Source: Candidatus Acetothermia bacterium (GTDB lineage Bacteria > Bipolaricaulota > Bipolaricaulia > RBG-16-55-9 > DRXL01). Taken from it: a stretch of 36,106 bases of DNA. Both the position numbers and the translations under genes were made by a program. Below, one piece after another: positions 15,638 through 23,002 of the stretch. The stretch lies in the NCBI GenBank assembly GCA_016179105.1, contig JACOSB010000162.1, forward strand, positions 1 through 36,106, read 5' to 3'. How positions within the stretch are numbered: the first letter of the stretch is position 1; each line of letters starts with the position of its first letter. The notes under the pieces are model-generated. The model was not told where the DNA came from. It made no database searches and was given only the letters and a program-made list of their open reading frames with translations.

Positions 15638-15988
15638 TTAGCGAGTCCTGGTCATAGTAGCCAAGCTCAGGTGTCGTTGGAGCCAACGAATCAACCGAGC
15701 TTTAGGCAAGAATCCCTCAATTCTATGGACTTCTCGACCGCCCTGAAAAAGAACGAGCGTCGGTATGCAATACACCTCGTACTTACGATACAGAGGTTCG
15801 TTCCCATCAACATTCACCTGTACGACGTTGAGTTGGCCCTTGAGCTCTCCTGCGATTTCCTCTACTACTGGGGCCATGGCCTGGCAAGGGTCACACCAGT
15901 CGGCATGGAAATCGACGAGCGTTGGCAAGGATGATCGGAGCACCTCTTTCTCGAAAGTCTCGTTCTGGACCTGCATGAGTTTCGGCAT
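15638..15988 (-). CDS. Thioredoxin-like protein with WCDPC active site
   Basis: A 116-residue thioredoxin fold (TLVDFHADWCDPCQAMAPVVEEI, VVQVNVDGNEP, CIPTLVLFQGGREVHRIEGF). The redox motif is WCDPC rather than WCGPC, and an extra Cys precedes the cis-Pro loop (YCIPT). Both changes should alter redox potential or partners compared with the paralogue at 11865-12212. The start at 15988 has AAGGTG with good spacing and lies downstream of the predicted transcription start (about 16021). The longer frame from 16039 would begin upstream of that start and is rejected. First gene of its operon. Confidence 0.88.
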   Translation of the reverse strand: MPKLMQVQNETFEKEVLRSSLPTLVDFHADWCDPCQAMAPVVEEIAGELKGQLNVVQVNVDGNEPLYRKYEVYCIPTLVLFQGGREVHRIEGFLPKARLIRWLQRHLSLATMTRTR

Positions 15989-16027
15989 GGTGAAACACCT
16001 TCTAATATAATGGTTGCACTCTTCACA

Positions 16028-16070
16028 ATTAAACGCCAAGATGGCTGATGAGACCGTAAGCTGGCTTACT
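16028..16070 (-). promoter_or_regulatory. Crp/Fnr-type operator plus -10 TTTAAT (site F)
   Basis: CGTAAGCTGGCTTACT at 16055-16070 and TTTAAT at 16033-16028 on the minus strand, with the 29.5-base spacing. The operator overlaps the last codons of the TlpA-DUF3179 gene, so the promoter sits at an operon boundary. Confidence 0.75.
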
Positions 16071-17814
16071 TAGCGAAGAGCCCCGTCTGAGGATAAAAAG
16101 CCACCCAAGCGAACCAATAAGCCGGGATCGTTACTATCTCTGCCAATTGAGCACCCCGGAGCGGACCCGTCTGTCCCTGCCCATCGATAGTCCAGAGGCT
16201 GCCTGTTTTTTTGTCTAACAAGTGCTCGTCCTGCAAAGTAAACTCAAGCACCTCAGAAGTGGGAAGCTGGCGTTGGAAGGCTCTCACTCTCTCAGACCGC
16301 GTGTCCCATAGGATAAGAACGGGCACAGCGCCTACCGTATCGTTGATCAGCTTGGCTGCGCGTACAGCTTGTGGAAGATAGGCTTTCGCGCTTTCTTTAA
16401 TCCGTACGCCGATCACCGTATCTTTGGGCTTAAGGCGCTCGTCTCTGTAAGGCGTGCCGTAGGTGTCGTATTGAGCGATTCGGTAAATCTCATAATGATC
16501 TATCGTGTAGTCGTGCAAAAAATCTTTGCGCGTGTCACGTTCACGCAAACTGATGGGGTTGTTGGCTAAAATGGAATGATTACCGACCGGGGTACTTTTG
16601 GTCGGGCGCGCCAAGACTTGGGTCTCAGGATGTTGCGAGCGCCAACTTTGCCAAGTCACTGTCTCCGAGGGAATGCGGCGTAGCTTGTGTCCAGCCTGTG
16701 GGCCAACGATCGCACGACCTTCGATCTGAGACCAGAACGAACCGGTGGCGCGATCATACATGACCAAATCAGACCGGTAGAGCCTTCCTGAGACTCCAAA
16801 TTCTGTCGGCTTTCCCGCGAAACTAGGTCGCTCAAAGACAATGCTGGAGTTACAGAGAGGACAGAATGTGATAGCAAAAGCTGTGTTGTCCAGCTCTTCG
16901 TTCACGATCTCGTGGAAGTTGAGAATCTTGAGCGGGTAGGCGCGTGCCGTGCCGTGAAGAATCAAGCCGATGACGAGGTCTGTTGCCTGAAGCCACTCAC
17001 TTGCTTTCTCAGGAGACTCGAACGGCGGCACATCGATCGAGCCAATGCACTCCAAGTTGCAGACGTTCACGAGCTGAGCGCGGTCAAGGTCGAGCACATG
17101 ACGGACTTGGGTTGAGTCGAGCTTGAGGTTCAATTTACTCAGCTCGAACTCATCGAAGTATTTTGTAGAAAGATCTCCTTCAGCCAAAGCAAGAGTTGGC
17201 TCATTCTCTGGTCTTTGGTCATCACGTGAAGTATTTTCAAGAAACTGATTCACGCGTTCCTCCAATTCTTCGGTCGTAAAAGCCCCGAACTTGCGGTCTA
17301 CAATCACGCCCTTTTCGCTGATAAAGTACGAAGTCGGTTGTGCGAAGACATTGTAAGCCTTCTTCACTTTGGCTCCTGTGTCAATCACGATCGGATAGCT
17401 GACCTGCACCTCTTCTTTGAGGAAGCGCTGAATGACATCGGCGCTCTCGTCGAGATCGATGCCCAGCACAATTAACTTGGAATGATGCTTCTGGTACTGT
17501 GCTTCTAAATCCGGCATCTCGACTTTGCACGGAGCGCACCAGGTGGCCCAAAAATTGAGCAAAATCTTTTGACCGCGTAGATCCGTCAGCTTAACGATTT
17601 TTCCCTCAAGATTTTTGAGGGCGAAATTGGAAGCGATAAACCCTTCTTCGATGCCCACTCGTAAACTAGTATCGTCGGAGGGTAATGGTCCCAATGTTTC
17701 TTCAGCCCGATGGCCGAATAGCGCTTGCAGCCATGGAGGATTTTCTAGATAAAGAATCGCTGAGATGACGGTCGCCAGCACTGCAACCAAAGCAAGAGAT
17801 TTTCTCAGACTCAT
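16066..17814 (-). CDS. TlpA/ResA-like thioredoxin fused to DUF3179
   Basis: The 582-residue protein has an N-terminal signal anchor (SLALVAVLATVISAILYL). An exported thioredoxin domain follows (about 60-200) with FWATWCAPCKVEMPDL, the LGIDLDESADVIQRFL insert typical of TlpA/ResA, and QPTSYFISEKGVIV. The second half (about 235-582) is a DUF3179 domain with ARAYPLKILNFHEIVNE, FCPLCNSSIVFER (CxxC), LVMYDRATGSFWSQIEGRAIVGP and VTWQSWRSQHPET. The start ATG at 17814 overlaps the CcdA stop (ATGA). DUF3179 has no established function. Its CxxC and direct fusion to a CcdA-dependent thioredoxin suggest it is a substrate or terminal component of a periplasmic thiol relay. Confidence 0.85.
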   Translation of the reverse strand: MSLRKSLALVAVLATVISAILYLENPPWLQALFGHRAEETLGPLPSDDTSLRVGIEEGFIASNFALKNLEGKIVKLTDLRGQKILLNFWATWCAPCKVEMPDLEAQYQKHHSKLIVLGIDLDESADVIQRFLKEEVQVSYPIVIDTGAKVKKAYNVFAQPTSYFISEKGVIVDRKFGAFTTEELEERVNQFLENTSRDDQRPENEPTLALAEGDLSTKYFDEFELSKLNLKLDSTQVRHVLDLDRAQLVNVCNLECIGSIDVPPFESPEKASEWLQATDLVIGLILHGTARAYPLKILNFHEIVNEELDNTAFAITFCPLCNSSIVFERPSFAGKPTEFGVSGRLYRSDLVMYDRATGSFWSQIEGRAIVGPQAGHKLRRIPSETVTWQSWRSQHPETQVLARPTKSTPVGNHSILANNPISLRERDTRKDFLHDYTIDHYEIYRIAQYDTYGTPYRDERLKPKDTVIGVRIKESAKAYLPQAVRAAKLINDTVGAVPVLILWDTRSERVRAFQRQLPTSEVLEFTLQDEHLLDKKTGSLWTIDGQGQTGPLRGAQLAEIVTIPAYWFAWVAFYPQTGLFAK

Positions 17815-18515
17815 CTCACCACCGTCCCGATGAGCCACTGGACGCGTCCGGTAAAAACAAGGACGCCCATCGCCAGCAAGAGCACACCGGCGATCGTGTG
17901 AATTGCTCCGATGAGCTTCGGCGCGGAGCGCAGGAATTTCGAGACAGCGGCAGTGAAAAAGCCCGTAACTAAGAAGGGAATAGCCAACCCAGCGGAGAAG
18001 GCCGTCATGAGCAAGGCCGCCTGTGCCATCGAAGCCGTGCTCACGCTCAGCGCGAGAATGCCCGCCAAGATCGGCCCGGTGCATGGCGTCCAGCTCAGGC
18101 CGAACGAAGCTCCCATGAGGACGGACGAGAGGCTACCCGATCGACGGGTCTTGACCGATTGTGCCTGCATGGATTGACTGATAAACGGGAGGTTGATAAG
18201 ACCCAGCATCTGCAGCGCTAAAACAATGATGATCACCCCACCCACGCGGTTAACCCACGTCTGAAAGTTTGGGATGAGGCTTCCGAGGTAACCCAGGGTA
18301 GAGCCCAACGCAATAAACATGACCGAGAACCCCAGGATGAACATGATCGCGTTCATCAAAACTTGGAGGCGCGAAGAGCCTTGCAATTCATGGAGGGAGC
18401 GCAAGCCTGTCCCGGAGATGCTCGCAAGAAATGCCGGGATCACAGGGGCAATGCAGGGCGAGAAGAAGAGCAGCACGCCCGCCAAGAACGAAGCGCTCAA
18501 ACCTGGCGTTTCCAC
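17811..18515 (-). CDS. ccdA: CcdA/DsbD-core thiol-disulfide transmembrane transporter
   Basis: A 234-residue, six-helix membrane protein with the two conserved Cys-Pro sites, FFSPCIAPVIPAFLASISG in helix 1 and LSWTPCTGPILAGILAL in helix 4. These shuttle reducing power from cytoplasmic thioredoxin to exported thioredoxin-like proteins. It lies between the DsbA-like gene and the TlpA-DUF3179 gene and overlaps the latter, so its natural partner is the TlpA domain. Two further CcdA-family genes occur at 29649-30872 and 32728-33575. Confidence 0.92.
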   Translation of the reverse strand: METPGLSASFLAGVLLFFSPCIAPVIPAFLASISGTGLRSLHELQGSSRLQVLMNAIMFILGFSVMFIALGSTLGYLGSLIPNFQTWVNRVGGVIIIVLALQMLGLINLPFISQSMQAQSVKTRRSGSLSSVLMGASFGLSWTPCTGPILAGILALSVSTASMAQAALLMTAFSAGLAIPFLVTGFFTAAVSKFLRSAPKLIGAIHTIAGVLLLAMGVLVFTGRVQWLIGTVVR

Positions 18516-18541
18516 GACCGATTCACCTCGCTGTTATTTCG

Positions 18542-19234
18542 TTACTGTAAGGCTTCGATAATTTGTCTGAGCTGGTCGAGAGTCAAAAAACCCGGGTACT
18601 TGCGGCCATTGATAAAGAAGGTCGGTGTTCCCGTCACACCACGGCGTTGGCCTTCGCTGGTCCACTGGTCAATGAGCTGATTGTAGCGACTAGAGTCGAG
18701 ACAATGATTGAAAGCTTGCGTATCGAGCCCAAGTTCTTTGGCGAAATTCTTGAGGTTCTCTTTTCGGAAAGCGCCGTTGTTCTCACCGTTCTGACTCTCA
18801 TAGAGTTTATCGTGATACTCCCAGAAATGACCCTGTTCTTGAGCGCAAGTAGCCGCAGCAGCTGAGAATTTCGATTCTGAGCCGATGTAATTCAAGGGAT
18901 GAAAGACAAGCTTGACTCGGCCTGTCTTTACGTATGTCTCATCGAGATTGCGATAGGTCTGTCGATGGAACATGCCACAGACAGGGCACTGAAAATCTCC
19001 AAACTCATCTATGACGACACGAGCACTCGATGAGCCCTGGCTTGGGTTTTCAGAGACTTTAGCAAAAACTGTTCCCGTATTCGCTTGAGGTTCAGAGTTT
19101 TGAGACTGGACCCAGTAAAGACCAAGACCCACAGCGATCATGCCTAAGATTATTATTGGAATGATCATCTTTCCGAGACCTGGCGTCTTTGATCGCTTCT
19201 TCTTGTCGTTTTCGTTGTTCGACTGCTTCGCCAT
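18542..19234 (-). CDS. Membrane-anchored DsbA-like thiol:disulfide oxidoreductase
   Basis: The 230-residue protein has a lysine-rich N-terminus and one anchor helix (MIIPIIILGMIAVGLGLYW). A DsbA/DSBA-like thioredoxin fold with the helical insert follows: VVIDEFGDFQCPVCGMFHR (CPVC active site), FHPLNYIGSESKFSAAAATCA, then GVTGTPTFFINGRKYPGF (cis-Pro loop). ATG 19234 has GAGGAGG 6 bases upstream. The domain acts outside the cytoplasmic membrane, oxidising or isomerising thiols. It is the second gene of the DUF3179 operon. Confidence 0.9.
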   Translation of the reverse strand: MAKQSNNENDKKKRSKTPGLGKMIIPIIILGMIAVGLGLYWVQSQNSEPQANTGTVFAKVSENPSQGSSSARVVIDEFGDFQCPVCGMFHRQTYRNLDETYVKTGRVKLVFHPLNYIGSESKFSAAAATCAQEQGHFWEYHDKLYESQNGENNGAFRKENLKNFAKELGLDTQAFNHCLDSSRYNQLIDQWTSEGQRRGVTGTPTFFINGRKYPGFLTLDQLRQIIEALQ

Positions 19235-19263
19235 GCGCAACCTCCTCGAGATAACGCTGGATT

Positions 19264-20004
19264 CTAGCGTGATTGAGATCGAGCTTCAGGGAGGACAAGC
19301 AATGTGTCAGGATGCTCAGCTCTCCATTCTTGCCAAGTGACTGTTTGCATCGGTAGCAGCGTGAGCTTTTGTCCCTGTAGCGGACCGACAAGTGCCTCTC
19401 CCGCCAGCGAGTGCCACCATGTGCCCGTGTGAGCATCTGCCACTATCGGGTCTCCATGGAGAAGCCCGGTAATCTCAAAAGGACCGATCGCAGGATCGTT
19501 GACAGCGTAGACAAGCGCCGAGTTACAAGACGAACAGAAGACGATCAAGAATGTCTTCCCTCCGAGGGAATCGTTGATCACAGGAGAATGCTCGAGCAGT
19601 TCGAGTGGGTACGCTTTTGCAGCGTTGTTGATTGATATCCCAAGCACATATTCATCCATACGGAGACGGTCCATGGAGGCTATCCTTCCTACAGGGTCAG
19701 TAAGTTCGGATTTCCCGAAGGTAGGATCAGCGAGGCCGGTGGTGAGGAAGATGATGATGACCAAAGCGACCATAGAGGGCGTCCAGGCACGCCATCCTCT
19801 GCGACGATCGGTGAGCAGCAATGCGATCAGTAAAAGCACCGCACCAGTGGCGACGGCCGTACCCTTGTAGCTCATTAAAGATTTAGCGGAAACCGGAGAA
19901 ACCCAGCCCACGTTGAGTCCCCAGGCAAGGATTGGAGTAAATAAAGCTACAATGAGAACCGCTGCAAGCGATAAAATAGCCGGTAACCAACTAGCGCGCT
20001 TCAT
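19264..20004 (-). CDS. Membrane DUF3179 protein
   Basis: The 246-residue protein has three membrane helices in its first 95 residues (WLPAILSLAAVLIVALFT, ATGAVLLLIALLL, MVALVIIIFLTTGL), followed by a DUF3179 domain. That domain has ISINNAAKAYPLELLEHSPVIND, FLIVFCSSCNSALVY (CxxC), HTGTWWHSLAGEALVGPLQG and VTWQEWRAEHPDT. It matches the second half of the TlpA-DUF3179 fusion in the same operon, so the operon holds two DUF3179 proteins. The predicted transcription start (about 20006) is 2 bases from the ATG, and no ribosome site exists, so the mRNA would be nearly leaderless. Confidence 0.85.
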   Translation of the reverse strand: MKRASWLPAILSLAAVLIVALFTPILAWGLNVGWVSPVSAKSLMSYKGTAVATGAVLLLIALLLTDRRRGWRAWTPSMVALVIIIFLTTGLADPTFGKSELTDPVGRIASMDRLRMDEYVLGISINNAAKAYPLELLEHSPVINDSLGGKTFLIVFCSSCNSALVYAVNDPAIGPFEITGLLHGDPIVADAHTGTWWHSLAGEALVGPLQGQKLTLLPMQTVTWQEWRAEHPDTLLVLPEARSQSR

Positions 20005-20012
20005 GGCTTTAC

Positions 20013-20055
20013 ATTAAATCTAGGCGCACTCAAAGATGCTGTAAGCCAGCTTACA
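20013..20055 (-). promoter_or_regulatory. Crp/Fnr-type operator plus -10 TTTAAT (site G, best match)
   Basis: TGTAAGCCAGCTTACA at 20040-20055 has two perfect 7-base arms around CA. TTTAAT at 20018-20013 on the minus strand starts 29.5 bases from the centre. It drives the DUF3179-DsbA-CcdA-TlpA operon and lies 8 bases downstream of the stop of the Crp/Fnr gene, its most likely regulator. Confidence 0.8.
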
Positions 20056-20062
20056 GTAAGGG

Positions 20063-20773
20063 TCAATTAGCACATCGCTGCTTAAGACCTTCTAAGTCGG
20101 TGATGATGAACCGGCCATGTCTCTTGGTGATCACCCCGGATCGCCTGAGCTGGCTAAGCAACACGGTCGTCGTCTCGCGCGTGCTGCCGATCAGGTCCGC
20201 TATTTCTCGGTTCGTCAGCTTGAGACTGATCTCAATTCCCTCTGTGGCTGGTACACCCTCTTCTCGTGCGAGCCGCTCCAGGAGCCGAGCTAAGCGCACC
20301 GGTACATCTCTGAAAATAAGGTCTTCCAGTTTACTTTCCATCTCGCGCAGCTGTTGCCCGACCCACTTGGCCAGCCGCAGAGAGAGGTGGGGACGCTCTT
20401 GGGCAAAGCGAATCAGTTCGTCCCTGCCAATCAAGCAAAGCTCGACATCTTCGAGCGCTTGAGCCATAAAGCGAGAGCGCTTGTGGTCCTCATCCGGCAT
20501 CAGCTCTCCGAAGGGCTGGCCGGGGCGACAGATGGCGAGCGTCAGCTTACGGCCGTGCTCATCGAGGTAGACCAGTTTCACTCTGCCCTTTTTGAGAAAA
20601 TAGACGGTCGTGGCCGGGTCGCCGGGCAGATAGATCATTTCCCCACGCTGGTACTTGCGGTTCTGTGTATACCGGCTGAGTTCCTGCATATCCTCGGGAC
20701 GCAAGTTTTCGAAGAGATTGATCCCGAGCAAGCACCAGAAGGCTTTTGATCTTAGTTCATCTTTGCTCCTCAT
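20063..20773 (-). CDS. Crp/Fnr-family transcriptional regulator
   Basis: The 236-residue protein has an N-terminal cyclic-nucleotide-binding-like barrel (YQRGEMIYLPGDPATTVYFLKKGRVKLV, PGQPFGELMP), a long dimer helix, and a C-terminal winged helix. LTNREIADLIGSTRETTTVLLSQLRRSGVI contains the recognition helix with Arg-Glu, as in CRP. It lacks the Cys cluster of oxygen-sensing FNR: a single Cys near the N-terminus and a few isolated ones do not form it. The effector is therefore unknown and could be a redox or thiol signal. It is the obvious candidate for binding the seven TGTAAG-N4-CTTACA sites. No strong ribosome site is seen before ATG 20773. Confidence 0.9.
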   Translation of the reverse strand: MRSKDELRSKAFWCLLGINLFENLRPEDMQELSRYTQNRKYQRGEMIYLPGDPATTVYFLKKGRVKLVYLDEHGRKLTLAICRPGQPFGELMPDEDHKRSRFMAQALEDVELCLIGRDELIRFAQERPHLSLRLAKWVGQQLREMESKLEDLIFRDVPVRLARLLERLAREEGVPATEGIEISLKLTNREIADLIGSTRETTTVLLSQLRRSGVITKRHGRFIITDLEGLKQRCAN

Positions 20774-20819
20774 AGCAGTGTCAGCTTATCAAAAGATGAT
20801 CAAACACTTCAAACACATA

Positions 20820-20835
20820 AGATTCACATGAATCT
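20820..20835. promoter_or_regulatory. 16-bp inverted repeat upstream of the Crp/Fnr gene
   Basis: AGATTCA-CA-TGAATCT has two perfect 7-base arms in the 90-base gap between the response regulator and the Crp/Fnr gene, 47 bases before the latter's start. It differs from the regulon palindrome, so it may be a site for a different regulator. Two TTTGAT direct repeats lie between it and the start codon. Confidence 0.35.
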
Positions 20836-20863
20836 GCAATTCCCCTAAGAACTGACGTAGGTC

Positions 20864-21556
20864 TCAGGGATTTCCCTCGTTGGGTTTATCTTTGAGGTCG
20901 CGGGTCGTGAGTCCCTCGCGGGTTGCGTAGAGGGCAGCCTCCACACGATTGTTCAAGTGCAGTTTGTCAAAAATGATAGAAAGTCGGTTGCGCACAGTCT
21001 TCTCCGCGATGCCGAGTTGCGCGGCGATCTCTGCGTTATGGGCTCCTTGGCCGACTAGCCGCAAGATCTCTCTCTCCCGGTCGGTGAGGTGTATGAAGTC
21101 CGTCCCGGAAGACCTGGGCTGACTGCTCACACGACGGAATTCATCGAGAATTTTGGTGGCGAGTGTTGCATCCAGCCGTGTGTCCCCCTGGAAGACGACG
21201 CGAATCGTGTCGACTACTTCGGAAGTCTCCACGCTCTTGAGCAGATAGCTCTTAGCCCCCGCCTTAATGGCCTCGAACAAGTATTCCTCTTCGGTATGGA
21301 TGGTGAGCATGATGATCTTGGTGTACGGATACTGGGCAGTGATTCGCCGAGTCGCTTCCACCCCGTCAAAGCGCCCGGGCATCTCGATGTCCATGAGGAT
21401 GATATCGGGCTTAACGGACGGCACGAGTTCGACTGCCTCTTCTCCGTTATGTGCCTCGCCCACGACGGTCATGTCGCGTTGCATGCGCAAGAGCTCAGCC
21501 AGGCCTTGTCTCAAGGGCGGATGATCGTCTACCAGCATAATGCGAATGCGCTTCAC
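20864..21556 (-). CDS. NarL/FixJ-type response regulator
   Basis: The 230-residue protein has a receiver domain (RIRIMLVDDHPPLRQGLAEL with the acidic pair, IILMDIEMPG with the phosphorylated Asp, IIMLTIH with the switch Thr, and AGAKSYLLKS with the conserved Lys). A LuxR-type helix-turn-helix follows (LTDREREILRLVGQGAHNAEIAAQLGIAEKTVRNRLSIIFDKL). The start is GTG 21556, overlapping the kinase stop (GTGA), with AAAGGAG 8 bases upstream. A longer frame upstream is non-coding overlap with the kinase. It is phosphorylated by the adjacent kinase, and its likely binding site is the palindrome at 22888-22899. Confidence 0.92.
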   Translation of the reverse strand: MKRIRIMLVDDHPPLRQGLAELLRMQRDMTVVGEAHNGEEAVELVPSVKPDIILMDIEMPGRFDGVEATRRITAQYPYTKIIMLTIHTEEEYLFEAIKAGAKSYLLKSVETSEVVDTIRVVFQGDTRLDATLATKILDEFRRVSSQPRSSGTDFIHLTDREREILRLVGQGAHNAEIAAQLGIAEKTVRNRLSIIFDKLHLNNRVEAALYATREGLTTRDLKDKPNEGNP

Positions 21557-22824
21557 AAAGCGGGCTCCTTTTGCGGTAGGGGGATCCGAATACGAAGAAG
21601 TGTACCCTTCTCTGGGAAGGATTCGATGTACAACTCGCCTCCCCATTCTTGCACTCGCTCCCGCATATGCTTCAAGCCCAAACCCCGTTGGGTGGGGTCA
21701 TTGAACACGATTTGGGAATTGAACCCGTGGCCATCGTCACGGACACTTAAGTCAATCCAGCCTTCGCTCAAATCGAAGCTGATTTTCAGTTGCTGAGCGT
21801 GTGCGTGCTTGACTACGTTGTTCAGCGCTTCTTGCACGATACGAAAGAGCGTAGCCTCCAGCTCGAAGGGCAAGCGACGTTTCGGCCCTTCTATCGAGAT
21901 CTTAGCGCTTAGCTGGTGTTGCTCTTTCAGTTCATCCAAGAGCTTCCGTACCGCTGGGAAGAAGCCCAGTCGTTCCACCTCCACTGGCCGCAAGGCCCGC
22001 ACAAGGCGCTGCAGTTCCTGAATCTCCTCGGTCACCGTCATGCGCATGCCCTGCAGCTCTCGATCTACCCGTTTAGAGTCGCTCGACAGCACTTGGCGAC
22101 ACAAGTCCAGCTTTATACCCAATAGGACGAGGTCTTGCTGTACGCCATCGTGTAATTCCCTAGCGATACGCATCCGTTCGTCACTGACTGCTTGCTCGCG
22201 GCGCTTGCGCTCCGTCACATCGCGGATGATCAGAGAACTAATGGGAGTGTTTTCCCCTTTGTCGGCCAAGGGGGTTAGCGTGAGTTCCACGGGGATACGA
22301 CGCCCCTGGTGAGTGAGGAAATCGGTCTCGAAATTGCGTACGACCCCCTGTCTTAATTCTCGCAGGATCTGACTGTAGGCAGCCTGCCGGTCGGGAGCGA
22401 GGAGACGTAGAATAGGTTGACTGTACATCTCCGTGGCCCTGTGACCGAACATCAATTCTGCGCCGCGGTTCCACGATACGATCCTGCCTTCTCGATCCAA
22501 GCTGACGATGGCATCGGCAGAGCCGTTGACAATGGCAGCCAGGCTCTCCTCCGCACGGGCCTTCTCCGACCACCACCGCGGCACAAAGCGATTGAGCAGC
22601 AAGAAGACTGCCAGTGGTCCCAAAATCCCGTAGAGAAAGATCTCGATCTTGTAGTGTCCTTCTTCGCCCATAAGATGGTGAACCCATCTCATCAGAACCC
22701 ATTGAGTTAGAATCACGCCCACGACAGCCCCCACCAAGATCGCCAACTCCAGCAGAGCCACCTTCCAGCGAATCGGCAGAGCGTTCCCTCGGTGGGCGCT
22801 CGAACTTAGCAGGATGCTTTTCAT
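21553..22824 (-). CDS. PAS-domain sensor histidine kinase (NarX/DegS-type)
   Basis: The 423-residue protein has two membrane helices (about 20-45 and 62-82) with only a short segment between them, so there is little extracytoplasmic sensing domain. A PAS domain follows (about 95-210: SLAAIVNGSADAIVSLDREGRIVSWNRGAELMFG). Then come a HisKA_3 dimerisation domain with RIARELHDGVQQDLVLLGIKLD (phosphorylated His) and an HATPase domain (LFRIVQEALNNVVKHAHA, DDGHGF, GLGLKHMRERV). AGGAG precedes the ATG. The sensed signal is unknown and no heme- or flavin-binding residues are evident. It is divergent from the cupredoxin-DOMON-Rieske-cytochrome b operon, the probable target. Confidence 0.92.
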   Translation of the reverse strand: MKSILLSSSAHRGNALPIRWKVALLELAILVGAVVGVILTQWVLMRWVHHLMGEEGHYKIEIFLYGILGPLAVFLLLNRFVPRWWSEKARAEESLAAIVNGSADAIVSLDREGRIVSWNRGAELMFGHRATEMYSQPILRLLAPDRQAAYSQILRELRQGVVRNFETDFLTHQGRRIPVELTLTPLADKGENTPISSLIIRDVTERKRREQAVSDERMRIARELHDGVQQDLVLLGIKLDLCRQVLSSDSKRVDRELQGMRMTVTEEIQELQRLVRALRPVEVERLGFFPAVRKLLDELKEQHQLSAKISIEGPKRRLPFELEATLFRIVQEALNNVVKHAHAQQLKISFDLSEGWIDLSVRDDGHGFNSQIVFNDPTQRGLGLKHMRERVQEWGGELYIESFPEKGTLLRIRIPLPQKEPAL

Positions 22825-22857
22825 GATTGACTCCTACCCGCGGATGCGAGCACGTTC

Positions 22858-22924
22858 ATTATAGCATTTGTGCTTCTCCCCAGGGAGGGACAATTGTCCT
22901 GGGACTGTCCTGGGCGGTTTGACT
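22858..22924. promoter_or_regulatory. Divergent promoter region with palindrome and direct repeats
   Basis: A perfect 12-bp palindrome GGACAATTGTCC lies at 22888-22899. TGTCCTGGG occurs twice (22895-22903 and 22906-22914), 11 bases apart, i.e. one helical turn. On the minus strand a perfect TATAAT (22863-22858) starts 30.5 bases from the palindrome centre and has no -35, as expected for activator-dependent transcription of the kinase gene. On the plus strand TTGACT at 22919-22924 is a candidate -35 with a weak -10 (TAGGGC, 22942-22947). This looks like the response regulator's control region. Confidence 0.6.
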
Positions 22925-23002
22925 CTACCCGAAGAGATCGCTAGGGCTCACAATACAAAGGCAGAACGAACTGCACGCGAACAGTAAGGAGGTGAAAACA
23001 CC

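Noticed and set aside
18540..18560. Additional TGTAAG half-site near the 3' end of the DsbA-like gene
   Set aside because: There is no matching CTTACA arm at the right distance and it lies at the end of a coding sequence, so it is not counted with the seven sites.
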